The translations under genes were made by a program, and so were the position numbers. The notes beneath the pieces were generated by a model, which was not told the DNA's origin, made no database searches, and worked only from the letters and a program-made list of their open reading frames with translations. This document shows, piece after piece, positions 10,401-17,638 of a stretch of 64,000 nt of DNA (its first letter is position 1; each line of letters begins with the position of its first letter). Source of the stretch: Chitinophaga rhizophila (GTDB lineage Bacteria; Bacteroidota; Bacteroidia; Chitinophagales; Chitinophagaceae); NCBI RefSeq assembly GCF_019492185.1, contig NZ_JAICCF010000003.1, positions 496,001-560,000 of the forward strand. The letters are read 5' to 3'.

Positions 10401-11189
10401 ACGTTTGATACTGGGATCGAGTACACGCAGATAGGGCTTGCCCTCCATATAGCTGAAGGTAAACTTCCCTTCCAGGTCGTCTTCGAGTGAATAGCCATAC
10501 AGGGCCAGAAGTTTATTCTTTTCCTTGTCCCAGTTACGCAGGGTATCAAAATAATATGGACCGTGGTTATTCAGAAGGCTGAGAAACAGCGCCGTTTTAT
10601 GCTTACAAATGGCATGCTCTGTCTCATCGCAGGTACAGGCAGTATCAAAGAACCGCTCTTCATTACGCTGGATGATCAAGGGGTATTCCTGCCCTTCATA
10701 TTTCAGCGTAGCTTCTACCTTTTCATCCTTTGCAGAAGTGATTTTAAATGCCTTTGCAGGTTTAGCTATTTTTTCAGCTTCCTGGAATATTTCAGTGGAG
10801 GTAAGGAGCTTCAGCGATTTCATATCGATGAACTTCATTTTCACCAGCGTATGCTGCTGGTTATACTGAGTATCGAAGCTCTCGAAGTGATTCTTATCAA
10901 GCATTTCCTGCAACTGGAACATGGCTGCGGCTTCATGCCGGCAGATATCTCCCAGGTTGTAGGGACACTGGCAACGAACAGACATAATGCCCGTTTCGTG
11001 ATACTTGTTAATAGATACGCGATAATAATTCGCATGGGTATCGCTCTTTACCCGGAAAGTGGCTGATTTCAATACAGGATCAGCTTCTAACAACTCCACA
11101 CCACCAGTCGCAAAGATGCGCTTCCCCCTACGGATTACCTCATCGGTTCCGTTATTATAGACATATTTCAGCAACTGGGGCAGCGACAT
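7443..11189 (-). CDS. SNF2-family DEAD/DEAH-type helicase with two SWIM zinc fingers
   Basis: A 1248-residue Snf2/Rad54-type ATPase. Two SWIM-type CxC...CxH motifs lie near the N terminus: C73, C75, C83, H85 and C185, C187, C195, H197. The helicase core is C-terminal: Walker A DDMGLGKT near 806-813, Walker B-like DESQ near 907, and the second RecA lobe with GLNLTAADYVYIVDPWWNP and QAIDRTHRIGQ near 1180-1215. Proteins of this build are common in bacteria but poorly characterised; they are presumed to translocate on duplex DNA and displace bound proteins such as RNA polymerase. It is monocistronic, with a promoter element at 11267-11274. Confidence 0.93.
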   Translation of the reverse strand: MSLPQLLKYVYNNGTDEVIRRGKRIFATGGVELLEADPVLKSATFRVKSDTHANYYRVSINKYHETGIMSVRCQCPYNLGDICRHEAAAMFQLQEMLDKNHFESFDTQYNQQHTLVKMKFIDMKSLKLLTSTEIFQEAEKIAKPAKAFKITSAKDEKVEATLKYEGQEYPLIIQRNEERFFDTACTCDETEHAICKHKTALFLSLLNNHGPYYFDTLRNWDKEKNKLLALYGYSLEDDLEGKFTFSYMEGKPYLRVLDPSIKRVDAAVATRQPAAPPPAAEEANTITQRIGVVFNANEPLYPFFRVDLVSGEVNDEQSEFVSLVNKLDLSKYVDFYLYKEADRDLITPVRKVQGIEVSKFLSKNSPFAGIWENITHNDNESDLPTETKELMLEYLHPKFAKLFPQMAAHGLLFLLPNRQQFKTKNLQPIHLAGDRLQPVFKTHTAPDVVEVTCHVEIEGELVNVSANEWDSPILFLKNKVLYLFENPQDALHVELFRESGKIRIPADQWSTYLQDYLLPLSKQYQIQFDSSLLAEVDDILPECRVFLREVGETFIIQPGFAYHGQEVEWNDDGKITVQEGNKVLIIHRNKEAEQQFVEKLSALHTNFTQPNSNNYFYLKAKEALKNNWFFLFFDTLKEMNVRVFGFENLKNFKFSAHKPVTNLQISSGIDWFDAQIEVVYGDQKVSIREIKQALTGKQNYVQLADGSLGLLPEEWLKKYSLLFKIGEEKDKGALKLSKYNFSVIDELYEFIDDETVLQELEQKRRKLLQFDEIRNIQLPHNLQATLRPYQESGFQWLNYLDEVKWGGILADDMGLGKTIQALTFIQHYKNKNDDKCLALVVCPTTLIYNWENEIRKFTPTMTYHIHHGPTRLKTAEELMKFDILITTYGTLRSDVQTLMKLDLDYVVLDESQAIKNPQSKVTKAAQLLNTRNKLALSGTPMQNNTFDIYAQMNFLNPGMLGSVDFFRNEFATPIDKFQDEERKDHLRKLIYPFILRRTKEQVAKDLPEKIETVIFCEMDAEQRHIYDAYRNSYRSKILGVIEDQGMERSQLTILQGLMKLRQICDSPAILNEAEQYPNHSVKLHELTREMSENISNHKVLIFSQFLGMLGLIREKLQHMKVAFEYFDGSTSATERERAIQNFQTNDDCRVFLISLKAGGVGLNLTAADYVYIVDPWWNPAVEQQAIDRTHRIGQTKNIFAYRMICKDSVEEKILQLQERKKSLVKEIIADDSGFVKKLTKEDVLYLFS

Positions 11190-11266
11190 AGTTTCAAATT
11201 GCCCGGTTTATTTACCAGCCTGGGTTAAACGCTAAAATCTTTAGCAGCTGGTGAAAAGGCAATTCA

Positions 11267-11274
11267 CAAAAGTA
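11267..11274 (-). promoter_or_regulatory. -7 promoter element of the SNF2 gene
   Basis: TACTTTTG on the minus strand matches TAnnTTTG. It would give a leader of about 70 bases before the ATG at 11189. Confidence 0.5.
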
Positions 11275-11372
11275 CGCAGAAAAATTCTAAAAAGCTACAG
11301 CATGAGTAGCGTGTACGCTACATTGCATCACTTCCAGAAACAAACACTTTAAGAAAAGAAATTATCTTGCAG

Positions 11373-12101
11373 CTATTCCGCAGCAACAAGCTCTCCATTC
11401 CGGTAAACGGGCAGCACATTTGCACCGTCTGGAGTCAGACAATACTGTATATCTTTCTCCAATCCGAATTTAGCCAGCCGCTTGTAGTGGGATGCCTGCT
11501 TCATTACCTCGTACATGTTGTCTTTTGAGGTAGTATATAATGCTTCAGCAGCGATTGCAGAATCGCAATCTATGTTGAAGTGTTCCCTGATACGATTCAC
11601 TACTGCACCGGCGAAAAGGGTATCTTCCATATTGACCCTGTCTTTCCAGGCGGCACAACCAAGTATCACGGGTTTGCCCTGTGCAATGAGGTAGTCACAG
11701 ACAGCAGATATATTAGGGAATGAACCTGTAATGATTTCAATGGCATCTTTGGCCATATGCAACAGTTTGGTACCGTTTGTGGTTGTCAGTACCAATGTCT
11801 TATCCTGTATAAACTCCCGTGGGTATTCAAAAGGCGAGTTTCCATGTAGTAATCCTTCCGCAATCCGTCCGTCTCTCTCGCCCGCAGTAATGGCATTGTC
11901 TCCCAGCTGTTCTCCAATACTCACACACTCCGGCACTGACGCTACCGGTATAACACGGCTGGCCCCATTATATAATACTGTACAGATGGTTGATGTAGCT
12001 CTCAATACATCAATAATCACCACTATACTGTTCTTTACGTCGTACAAATGTAACAGTGCCGGTGACAGACAAACTTCCAGTCTCGGTTTCAACTCTTCCA
12101 T
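11373..12101 (-). CDS. comB: Probable 2-phosphosulfolactate phosphatase (ComB family)
   Basis: A 242-residue protein that matches the ComB family along its length: IDVLRATSTICTVLYNGA near residue 30, a GERDG segment near 80 and TTTNGTKLL near 107. ComB removes phosphate from 2-phospho-3-sulfolactate with Mg2+, in coenzyme M synthesis in archaea and in sulfolactate formation in some bacteria. In Bacteroidota its role is uncertain, possibly sulfonolipid or sulfolactate metabolism. No other sulfonate gene is adjacent. It lies downstream of the SRPBCC gene on the same strand, separated by a perfect 15-bp inverted repeat. Confidence 0.88.
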   Translation of the reverse strand: MEELKPRLEVCLSPALLHLYDVKNSIVVIIDVLRATSTICTVLYNGASRVIPVASVPECVSIGEQLGDNAITAGERDGRIAEGLLHGNSPFEYPREFIQDKTLVLTTTNGTKLLHMAKDAIEIITGSFPNISAVCDYLIAQGKPVILGCAAWKDRVNMEDTLFAGAVVNRIREHFNIDCDSAIAAEALYTTSKDNMYEVMKQASHYKRLAKFGLEKDIQYCLTPDGANVLPVYRNGELVAAE

Positions 12102-12117
12102 ATTAGTCTATTAGAAA

Positions 12118-12178
12118 TTAAGAATTAATAACTAAGCATGATGGTGCTTGCCTGTCATTCCTGGTTATTAATTCTTAA
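12118..12178. repeat. Inverted repeat, 15-bp perfect arms, 31-base spacer
   Basis: TTAAGAATTAATAAC at 12118-12132 is the exact reverse complement of 12164-12178, and a smaller AAGCA/TGCTT hairpin sits inside the spacer. It fills the gap between the SRPBCC gene and comB. It could be a structured RNA, a weak terminator or an extragenic repeat element. The arms are A/T-rich but too long to be chance alone. Confidence 0.8.
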
Positions 12179-12186
12179 CTATACAT

Positions 12187-12660
12187 TCAATCCAGAATCA
12201 CTCTCCACTTCTCCGTCTCTGCATATTCTTTTATAACGCTGTTCCGTAACCTTAGCAGCTCGGTCATATATCTATGCAGGTAAAACCGCTCAAACATTTT
12301 CCCGAACCAGCCGTAAGGTGTGCCAAATTCCATAATATCTATTGCAACGGTACCGTTACCTATTTCTTTAAAATGGTGCTCATGCTTCATGAAGGTAAAA
12401 TCTCCTGAAACCATTTCGTCACAGAAATACTCTTTCTTGCGCATTTCCGTGATGCGGGTAGTCAGCTGTCGTAGCTTCCCCAGGTGTTTCGCCTGCCAGG
12501 TAACCGTTTCATTCTGTTCAATGAGCCCGTTTGTACGGCCATAAATTGCGTCCTCCTGCATATGAGACATGCTCTTTTTATGCAGAGTGATACTCCGGCT
12601 CAGGTCAAAGACCCGCTCGAGCGGAGCGTGAATTACGGTTGTAATATGAATTTTGGGCAT
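12187..12660 (-). CDS. SRPBCC (START/Bet v1-like) family protein
   Basis: A 157-residue soluble protein starting MPKIHITTVIHAPLERVFDL, the typical first strand and helix of the SRPBCC ligand-binding fold, followed by an antiparallel sheet (KEYFCDEMVSGDF, KHEHHFKEIG) and a long C-terminal helix. Proteins of this type bind hydrophobic ligands or act as cyclases or dehydrases. The ligand is unknown. It lies 34 bases downstream of gcvT on the same strand and may be co-transcribed with it, although the pairing has no obvious metabolic meaning. Confidence 0.8.
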   Translation of the reverse strand: MPKIHITTVIHAPLERVFDLSRSITLHKKSMSHMQEDAIYGRTNGLIEQNETVTWQAKHLGKLRQLTTRITEMRKKEYFCDEMVSGDFTFMKHEHHFKEIGNGTVAIDIMEFGTPYGWFGKMFERFYLHRYMTELLRLRNSVIKEYAETEKWRVILD

Positions 12661-12694
12661 AGAAATAGATATGGTTTTTGCAATATAAGTTATC

Positions 12695-13783
12695 TTAACT
12701 TAAGAATGGCACCTTTACAACTCTGGCTTTCAATAATTTATCCCTTACAGCAATAAAAATATCTGAATCCTGCGTGGCATGCTCCGTTTTCACATATCCC
12801 AGACCAATTGCTTTCTGCATGGACGGAGACTGTGTTCCTGAGGTTACCTTACCAATTACTTCCCCGGCTGCATTCTTGATTTCGTAGTCGTGGCGGGGAA
12901 TACCCTTATCGACCATCTCAAATCCTACCAGCTTACGGGTAATACCGGCAGCTTTCTGTTGCTCGAATGTAGCCCGGGAGGTAAAGTCTTTGGTGAATTT
13001 GGTAATCCAGCCCAGACCTGCTTCCATTGGCGATGTAGTATCATCAATGTCATTCCCGTAAAGACAGAAGCCCATTTCCAGACGCAGTGTGTCACGTGCG
13101 CCTAAACCTATAGGTTTCAGTCCTTTAGGACCACCCACTTCAAAAATAGCGTCCCAGATCTTCTCGGCAGCGCCATCCTTATCTTCAAAGTAGATTTCAA
13201 TTCCACCTGCTCCGGTATAACCGGTAGCGCTGATCACTACATTCGGTACGCCTGCAAATTCCCCCTTGGCAAAAGTGTAATACTTGAGGTTGACCAATTC
13301 TACATCCGTCAGCGGTTGCAAAATGCTTGCCGCATTTGGTCCCTGGATAGCCAGCAGACAAGTTTTGTCAGAAATGTCGTGCATTTCCACATTCTTTGTA
13401 TTGAATTTGCTGATCCAGTTCCAATCCTTTTCAATGTTGCTTGCATTCACCACCAGCATATACACTTTGTTCTCCTCAATGCAATATACCAGCAAATCAT
13501 CCACAATACCCCCTTCTTCATTAGGCAAACAGCTATACTGGGCCTTGCCCGCAGTCAGCTTGGAAGCATCATTGCTTGTTACCCGCTGGATCAGGTCCAG
13601 CGCATGCTCTCCCTTCAGGATGAACTCACCCATATGACTTACATCAAACACCCCCGCATTATTCCTGACCGCCAGGTGTTCATCGTTAATACCGGTGTAG
13701 GAAATAGGCATATTATATCCCGCAAAAGGAGCCATCTTAGCGCCCAGCGCTATGTGTTTGTTTGTAAATGGTGTGTTCTTCAT
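12695..13783 (-). CDS. gcvT: Glycine cleavage system aminomethyltransferase (T protein)
   Basis: A 362-residue tetrahydrofolate-dependent T protein. It releases ammonia from the aminomethyl group carried on lipoylated GcvH and forms 5,10-methylene-THF. Seen are the N-terminal MAPFAGYNMPISYTG, GVFDVSHMGEF, the SNDASKL loop, and GLGARDTLRLEMGFCLYGND, which includes the folate-site region. Length is normal for the family. The other glycine cleavage genes (gcvH, gcvP) are not in the window, which is usual in Bacteroidota. ATG start at 13783. Confidence 0.97.
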   Translation of the reverse strand: MKNTPFTNKHIALGAKMAPFAGYNMPISYTGINDEHLAVRNNAGVFDVSHMGEFILKGEHALDLIQRVTSNDASKLTAGKAQYSCLPNEEGGIVDDLLVYCIEENKVYMLVVNASNIEKDWNWISKFNTKNVEMHDISDKTCLLAIQGPNAASILQPLTDVELVNLKYYTFAKGEFAGVPNVVISATGYTGAGGIEIYFEDKDGAAEKIWDAIFEVGGPKGLKPIGLGARDTLRLEMGFCLYGNDIDDTTSPMEAGLGWITKFTKDFTSRATFEQQKAAGITRKLVGFEMVDKGIPRHDYEIKNAAGEVIGKVTSGTQSPSMQKAIGLGYVKTEHATQDSDIFIAVRDKLLKARVVKVPFLS

Positions 13784-14090
13784 AAATAAACTAATGATCG
13801 GTTCTGTTTTGGGTATGCTTTTAGGTTTAAGTTTTGTTTAAGCCCGGCAAAAATAGGCTGATTTTCCAAATTAGCTGGTTAAATAGTGATTTTGGTGCAA
13901 TAATTGCCTCCCCGTAAGCAGTGCATTGCCGGTAAACCAAACCACCCGGAATCGTGAATAAACAACTTCCAGCCAGCAACTGTTATTAGCCAGTCGATAT
14001 ATTCATTGCTAACCAGCTTCCTGGATACGTATCTTTGCAAACGAAACCTGGTTTGCCGGCTTTATCCGTAGACTTTAAAATTCAACAACT
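13784..14090. other. Divergent intergenic region gcvT / M28 peptidase
   Basis: 307 bases between divergent genes. The only clear element is the M28 promoter at its right end (14005-14037). No small ORF, RNA or repeat was recognised in the rest. Confidence 0.6.
14005..14037 (+). promoter_or_regulatory. Promoter of the M28 peptidase gene
   Basis: TATCTTTG at 14030-14037 matches the -7 consensus, and ATTG at 14005-14008 stands 21 bases upstream in the -33 position with one mismatch. The predicted leader is about 50 bases. Confidence 0.6.
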
Positions 14091-15707
14091 GTGCAGCACC
14101 TCACATGCCTCCTGGCACTGTCATTAACCTTAACTACGCAGCTTTACGCCCAGAAGAAAGCCGACCGCAAAGCGCTGGGTAATATCCAGACCCATATTAA
14201 TTTCCTCGCCAGCGATAAACTGGAAGGACGCCGTACCGGTACCCAAGGTGAACGACTCGCAGCTGAATATATAGCCAGCCAGATGCAACTGGCCGGATTA
14301 ACCCCCGCAGGTGATAGTGGCTTCCTCCAGACATTCCCGGTAAGTGAAGGCAAACTGATCGCCAACACCTCGCACCTGACAGTGAATAAGTCTACCCTGA
14401 CTGCCGGCGAACAGTTCGTACCCCTTCCTTTCAGCGCTCAAAAAGACGCTAAAGGCGATGTACTCCCAGATGTTAATGAACCCGATAATATATGGCTCTT
14501 CAATGTCAATGACTTTGAAATGTCTCCCCATGCTGACCCCCTGGAAATATACAGGCAAAATGCAAGGGAAGCTGCCAAAGCAGGCGCTACGGGCGTAATA
14601 TTCTATAACGGTACCGAGAAAACAGCTGATGTCCAGAAATGGCTCAAGGTTGCCGTAGACCCGCTCACTATTCCTGTCATGTGGGTCAATGAGGCAACCA
14701 GCAAGATGCTGGATGATGCGGAAGACCTGCGTATTGATATGAAAGTGGATTTTGCCTCCGGCAGACGTACAGGCACCAATGTAATAGGCAAAATTGATAA
14801 TAAAGCCGCCAGCACGATCGTTATCGGCGCTCATTTTGACCATCTTGGCTATGGTGAAGATCATAACTCACTCGCTCCCAATGACAAAACCATACATCAT
14901 GGAGCTGACGACAATGCCAGTGGTACGGCTGCATTGCTGGAACTGGCCCGGCAACTGAAAGCTTCCAACCTGCAGAAGTATAACTACCTGTTCGTGGCTT
15001 TCTCCGGCGAAGAACTAGGCCTGTTTGGCTCCAAATACTTTACAGAGCACAGCGCCATACCAACTACCTCTTTTAACTACATGATCAATATGGATATGAT
15101 CGGCAGACTCGATCCGGCCAAAGGACTTCAGGTAGGAGGGATAGGTACCTCTCCGGCATGGCCTGCATTACTGCAACAAGCCATGCCTGCAGATATCCGC
15201 GCTAACTACGACTCATCCGGCACCGGCCCGTCAGATCATACCTCATTCTACCTGAAAAATATTCCCGTATTATTCTTCTTCACCGGTACCCACAGCGATT
15301 ACCATAAACCATCAGACCTGGCAGCTAAGATCAACTATGAAGGCGAACTGGCAGTGATCAGAGTCGTATATACCCTCATAGAAAAGACCAACGAGATGGA
15401 TAAACTGGTCTTTACCAAAACACGTGACAAACAAACCGGTACCGGAGCCCGCTTTTCCGTAACATTAGGTATCATGCCTGACTATACCTGGCAGAAACCA
15501 GGCGTTAAAGTAGATGGGGTGTCAGATAATAAAGCTGCCAGCAAAGCCGGTATACTTACCAATGATGTAATCGTCGAACTTGGTACACATGTCATCGTTA
15601 ATCTGGAAGATTATATGCAGGCACTGGCCACCTTTAAAAAAGGGGATAAAACAACCGTGAAAGTCAGAAGGGAAGACACTGAAAAAGTATTTGATATCCA
15701 ATTCTGA
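14091..15707 (+). CDS. M28 family aminopeptidase with PA-like insert and C-terminal PDZ domain
   Basis: A 538-residue exported zinc peptidase. A signal peptide (MQHLTCLLALSLTLTTQLYAQ) precedes the N-terminal part with a PA-like insert (about 100-215). The M28 catalytic domain shows GAHFDHLG near 246, GADDNASG near 271, GEELGLFG near 306 and YHKPSD near 405, carrying the two-zinc ligands. From about 455 a PDZ domain follows (KVDGVSDNKAASKAGI, LEDYMQAL). The start is GTG at 14091; it directly precedes the signal peptide and no nearby ATG fits. It likely trims peptides in the periplasm. A small lipoprotein gene follows 37 bases later. Confidence 0.92.
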   Translation: MQHLTCLLALSLTLTTQLYAQKKADRKALGNIQTHINFLASDKLEGRRTGTQGERLAAEYIASQMQLAGLTPAGDSGFLQTFPVSEGKLIANTSHLTVNKSTLTAGEQFVPLPFSAQKDAKGDVLPDVNEPDNIWLFNVNDFEMSPHADPLEIYRQNAREAAKAGATGVIFYNGTEKTADVQKWLKVAVDPLTIPVMWVNEATSKMLDDAEDLRIDMKVDFASGRRTGTNVIGKIDNKAASTIVIGAHFDHLGYGEDHNSLAPNDKTIHHGADDNASGTAALLELARQLKASNLQKYNYLFVAFSGEELGLFGSKYFTEHSAIPTTSFNYMINMDMIGRLDPAKGLQVGGIGTSPAWPALLQQAMPADIRANYDSSGTGPSDHTSFYLKNIPVLFFFTGTHSDYHKPSDLAAKINYEGELAVIRVVYTLIEKTNEMDKLVFTKTRDKQTGTGARFSVTLGIMPDYTWQKPGVKVDGVSDNKAASKAGILTNDVIVELGTHVIVNLEDYMQALATFKKGDKTTVKVRREDTEKVFDIQF

Positions 15708-15744
15708 GTGTTTTATAATATCTTGCAGCCCTTAATATCGTTGT

Positions 15745-16149
15745 ATGAAGCGTGTTTTATTCATATTGGGTCTGGCTGTATTTGGCTTTTCGTGTAATCA
15801 GACACGTACAAGTGGTGAGGATACTTCTAACTACGATATCATCACGGAAAAAAGCTATGTCATCCGCGAAGTGAAACCCGCTGGCGGAGATCCGGAGACA
15901 GACTCAATACTGATACGCAAGCAGGAAATGACCAGCTACCTGGAACGGCAGGGCTTTACGCGTCATGTCGCTGCCAAGGAAGTACTGATGTTCCGCAGGA
16001 GTAACAGACAGGAAGTAGTAATAGATCTTCCGGCACCGGCAACTGCTGCCGCAGCCAATATGATCATTGTATTTGATCCGATGAAAAATCCCCTGTTCAT
16101 CAATCTGAAAAAAGACACAACACAGGTGGAACACTATATAAATATGTAA
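15745..16149 (+). CDS. Small lipoprotein of unknown function
   Basis: A 134-residue protein with a type II signal peptide (MKRVLFILGLAVFGFSC) and lipobox cysteine at 17. The mature part is short and charged, with no domain I recognise. It begins 37 bases after the M28 peptidase and may share its transcript. It should be anchored to the inner or outer membrane. Confidence 0.75.
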   Translation: MKRVLFILGLAVFGFSCNQTRTSGEDTSNYDIITEKSYVIREVKPAGGDPETDSILIRKQEMTSYLERQGFTRHVAAKEVLMFRRSNRQEVVIDLPAPATAAAANMIIVFDPMKNPLFINLKKDTTQVEHYINM

Positions 16150-16194
16150 AGAGATGCCGGCATACACGCACCGGCTATAACTTTAAAACTCGAT

Positions 16195-16881
16195 TTGGAA
16201 CCTACGCAAAACATAAGACTGTGTGTGGATGCGGTAGTCTTTGGCTACACGGCCAAAGAAAGTATTTCCGTACTGCTCATCAAACGCACCATTCCTCCCT
16301 TTATGCACCGCTGGGCATTGCCCGGAGGCTTTGTAATTGACGGCGAAACACTTGAAGAAGCAGTTACCCGTGAATTACTGACCGAAGCCGGTGTACACAT
16401 CAACTATCTCGAACAACTGTATACATTCGGCCAGCCGGAACGAGATCCCAGGGGCAGAATAGTCTCTGTAGCCTATTTCGGACTTGTCAACCCTACCAAC
16501 TTTAAACTGGCCGCTAGCTCTGATGCGGAAGATGCCAACTGGTTTGATATCAAAAATCTGCCTGACCTTGCCTTTGACCACTCCGTCATTGTAGACGCAG
16601 CCATCCAGAGACTACGTGCAAAGATCCGGTATGAGCCTATCGGCTTTGAACTGCTGGACAACAAATTCCCGGTGTCTGACCTGGAGAAACTGTACGAAAC
16701 AGTATTAGATCGCCCGATTGACCGCCGGAATTTCCAGAAGAAAATCAATCACCTGGGCATCCTCAAAGGACATAATGAAAAGCAGAAACATCCTTCTGCC
16801 GGCAGGCCTGCCAAACTATACAGCTTCAATGAAGAACGCTATTTCCAGCTGAAAAAAGAAGGGATCACATTCGAGATATAA
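16195..16881 (+). CDS. nrtR: NrtR/AraR-type Nudix-domain transcriptional regulator
   Basis: A 228-residue regulator with an N-terminal Nudix fold (about 8-140) and a C-terminal winged helix (about 150-228: NFQKKINHLGIL, AGRPAKLYSF). The Nudix box reads GGFVIDGETLEEAVTREL followed by LTEAG, so one glutamate of the REUXEE motif is a threonine (T at the EE position). Loss of catalytic glutamates is typical of members that only bind a ligand such as ADP-ribose. The start is TTG at 16195; it begins the conserved domain and no ATG is near. The NAD salvage genes downstream make an NAD-regulating (NrtR) role more likely than the arabinose-regulating AraR role. Confidence 0.82.
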   Translation: MEPTQNIRLCVDAVVFGYTAKESISVLLIKRTIPPFMHRWALPGGFVIDGETLEEAVTRELLTEAGVHINYLEQLYTFGQPERDPRGRIVSVAYFGLVNPTNFKLAASSDAEDANWFDIKNLPDLAFDHSVIVDAAIQRLRAKIRYEPIGFELLDNKFPVSDLEKLYETVLDRPIDRRNFQKKINHLGILKGHNEKQKHPSAGRPAKLYSFNEERYFQLKKEGITFEI

Positions 16882-17176
16882 GAAAAATCATTGCTGCGAA
16901 TCTGACGCTATGAGCATAACGTTGCCACCTCCTGGCAACAGCGCTGACATATAACTCACCCTTGTCTTAATATGCTGTTATTGAGATACTTAACACTGTC
17001 AACATATCTACTCTGTGAATATAGGATCTGAAATCGCGTGGTTATCCGGGCCACCTTCCAGACATCCTTTGCCCCGGCGGACGGCCTCAATATGCTATCT
17101 CGGGGGCAACAATAATGTTTCCACATGCTGTTACTGAAACAGGGTTTATCTTTCATACCAACCAAGGGCTAATTCG

Positions 17177-17229
17177 TCACTAAGAGGTCACCTCAATATC
17201 CCCGGGATATTGAAGTGACCTCTTAGTGA
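17177..17229. repeat. 53-bp near-perfect palindrome
   Basis: The 24-base arm 17177-17200 (TCACTAAGAGGTCACCTCAA...) is the reverse complement of 17206-17229 with a single mismatch; the centre is CCCGGG. As RNA it would be a very stable hairpin on either strand. It lies 296 bases past nrtR, without a convincing T-run. Confidence 0.9.
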
Positions 17230-17555
17230 CCTTTTGGTGATGGGATGGCACAAAACATAAAAGCCACATTAACCGATAAAAGACTATTAATATATTGTAA
17301 GGCCTATCATGCTGAAGCCGGTGCTCCTATAACCGAAACAGCTTATTCAGGGTTCCGGCAAACCAGCCTGAAGTAGTGGGGACCGAGGGATTTTCGTTGC
17401 CGGCAAATCGGCAATCAACGAATCTGGCATGAGGCAGTACCGGGAGCTTCTACTGCCAGATAGGCTAAATTGATCAGCCGGAAATTTTTTCATCGTATCA
17501 TAACATTATCATTTACAATACATTGACACTATAAACACGCTATATCGACGAGTAT

Positions 17556-17574
17556 TTGTGTAAAAAGTACAGAA
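17556..17574. promoter_or_regulatory. Upstream operator candidate of nadM-nadV
   Basis: TTGTGTA, 5 bases, TACAGAA: the same palindrome as the one at 17609-17627 with one mismatch. The two centres are 53 bases apart, about five helical turns, which would allow one regulator to bind both on the same DNA face. The neighbouring NrtR-type protein is the obvious candidate. Confidence 0.65.
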
Positions 17575-17579
17575 AATAT

Positions 17580-17611
17580 TTTGTCTATATGTCGGATCTT
17601 CTATACATTTG
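17580..17611 (+). promoter_or_regulatory. Promoter of nadM-nadV
   Basis: TTTG (17580-17583), 20-base spacer, TACATTTG (17604-17611): an exact match to the Bacteroidota consensus. The -7 element overlaps the downstream operator candidate, so binding there should block RNA polymerase. Confidence 0.8.
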
Positions 17612-17627
17612 TGTAGAAGTTACACAA
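17609..17627. promoter_or_regulatory. Downstream operator candidate over the nadM promoter
   Basis: TTGTGTA, 5 bases, TACACAA: a perfect 7-bp-arm palindrome covering the last bases of the -7 element and the expected transcription start. Together with the copy at 17556 it suggests repression by the nearby Nudix-type regulator. Confidence 0.72.
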
Positions 17628-17638
17628 AACAATATTCT

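Larger units (their letters stand above)
16882..17638. other. 757-base intergenic region before nadM
   Basis: An unusually long noncoding stretch. It holds the 53-bp palindrome at 17177-17229, two palindromic operator candidates at 17556-17574 and 17609-17627, and the nadM promoter. No protein-coding gene is supported in the remainder. Confidence 0.7.

Noticed and set aside
16956..17165. A 69-codon minus-strand frame in the gap before nadM
   Set aside because: No recognisable domain, start context or promoter; the region looks noncoding.
17177..17229. Long palindrome considered as an insertion-sequence end
   Set aside because: No transposase, no second terminal repeat and no target-site duplication are visible nearby.
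17609..17638. TTG start ten codons upstream of the nadM ATG
   Set aside because: It lies in the -7 element and operator, so it would not be on the mRNA.
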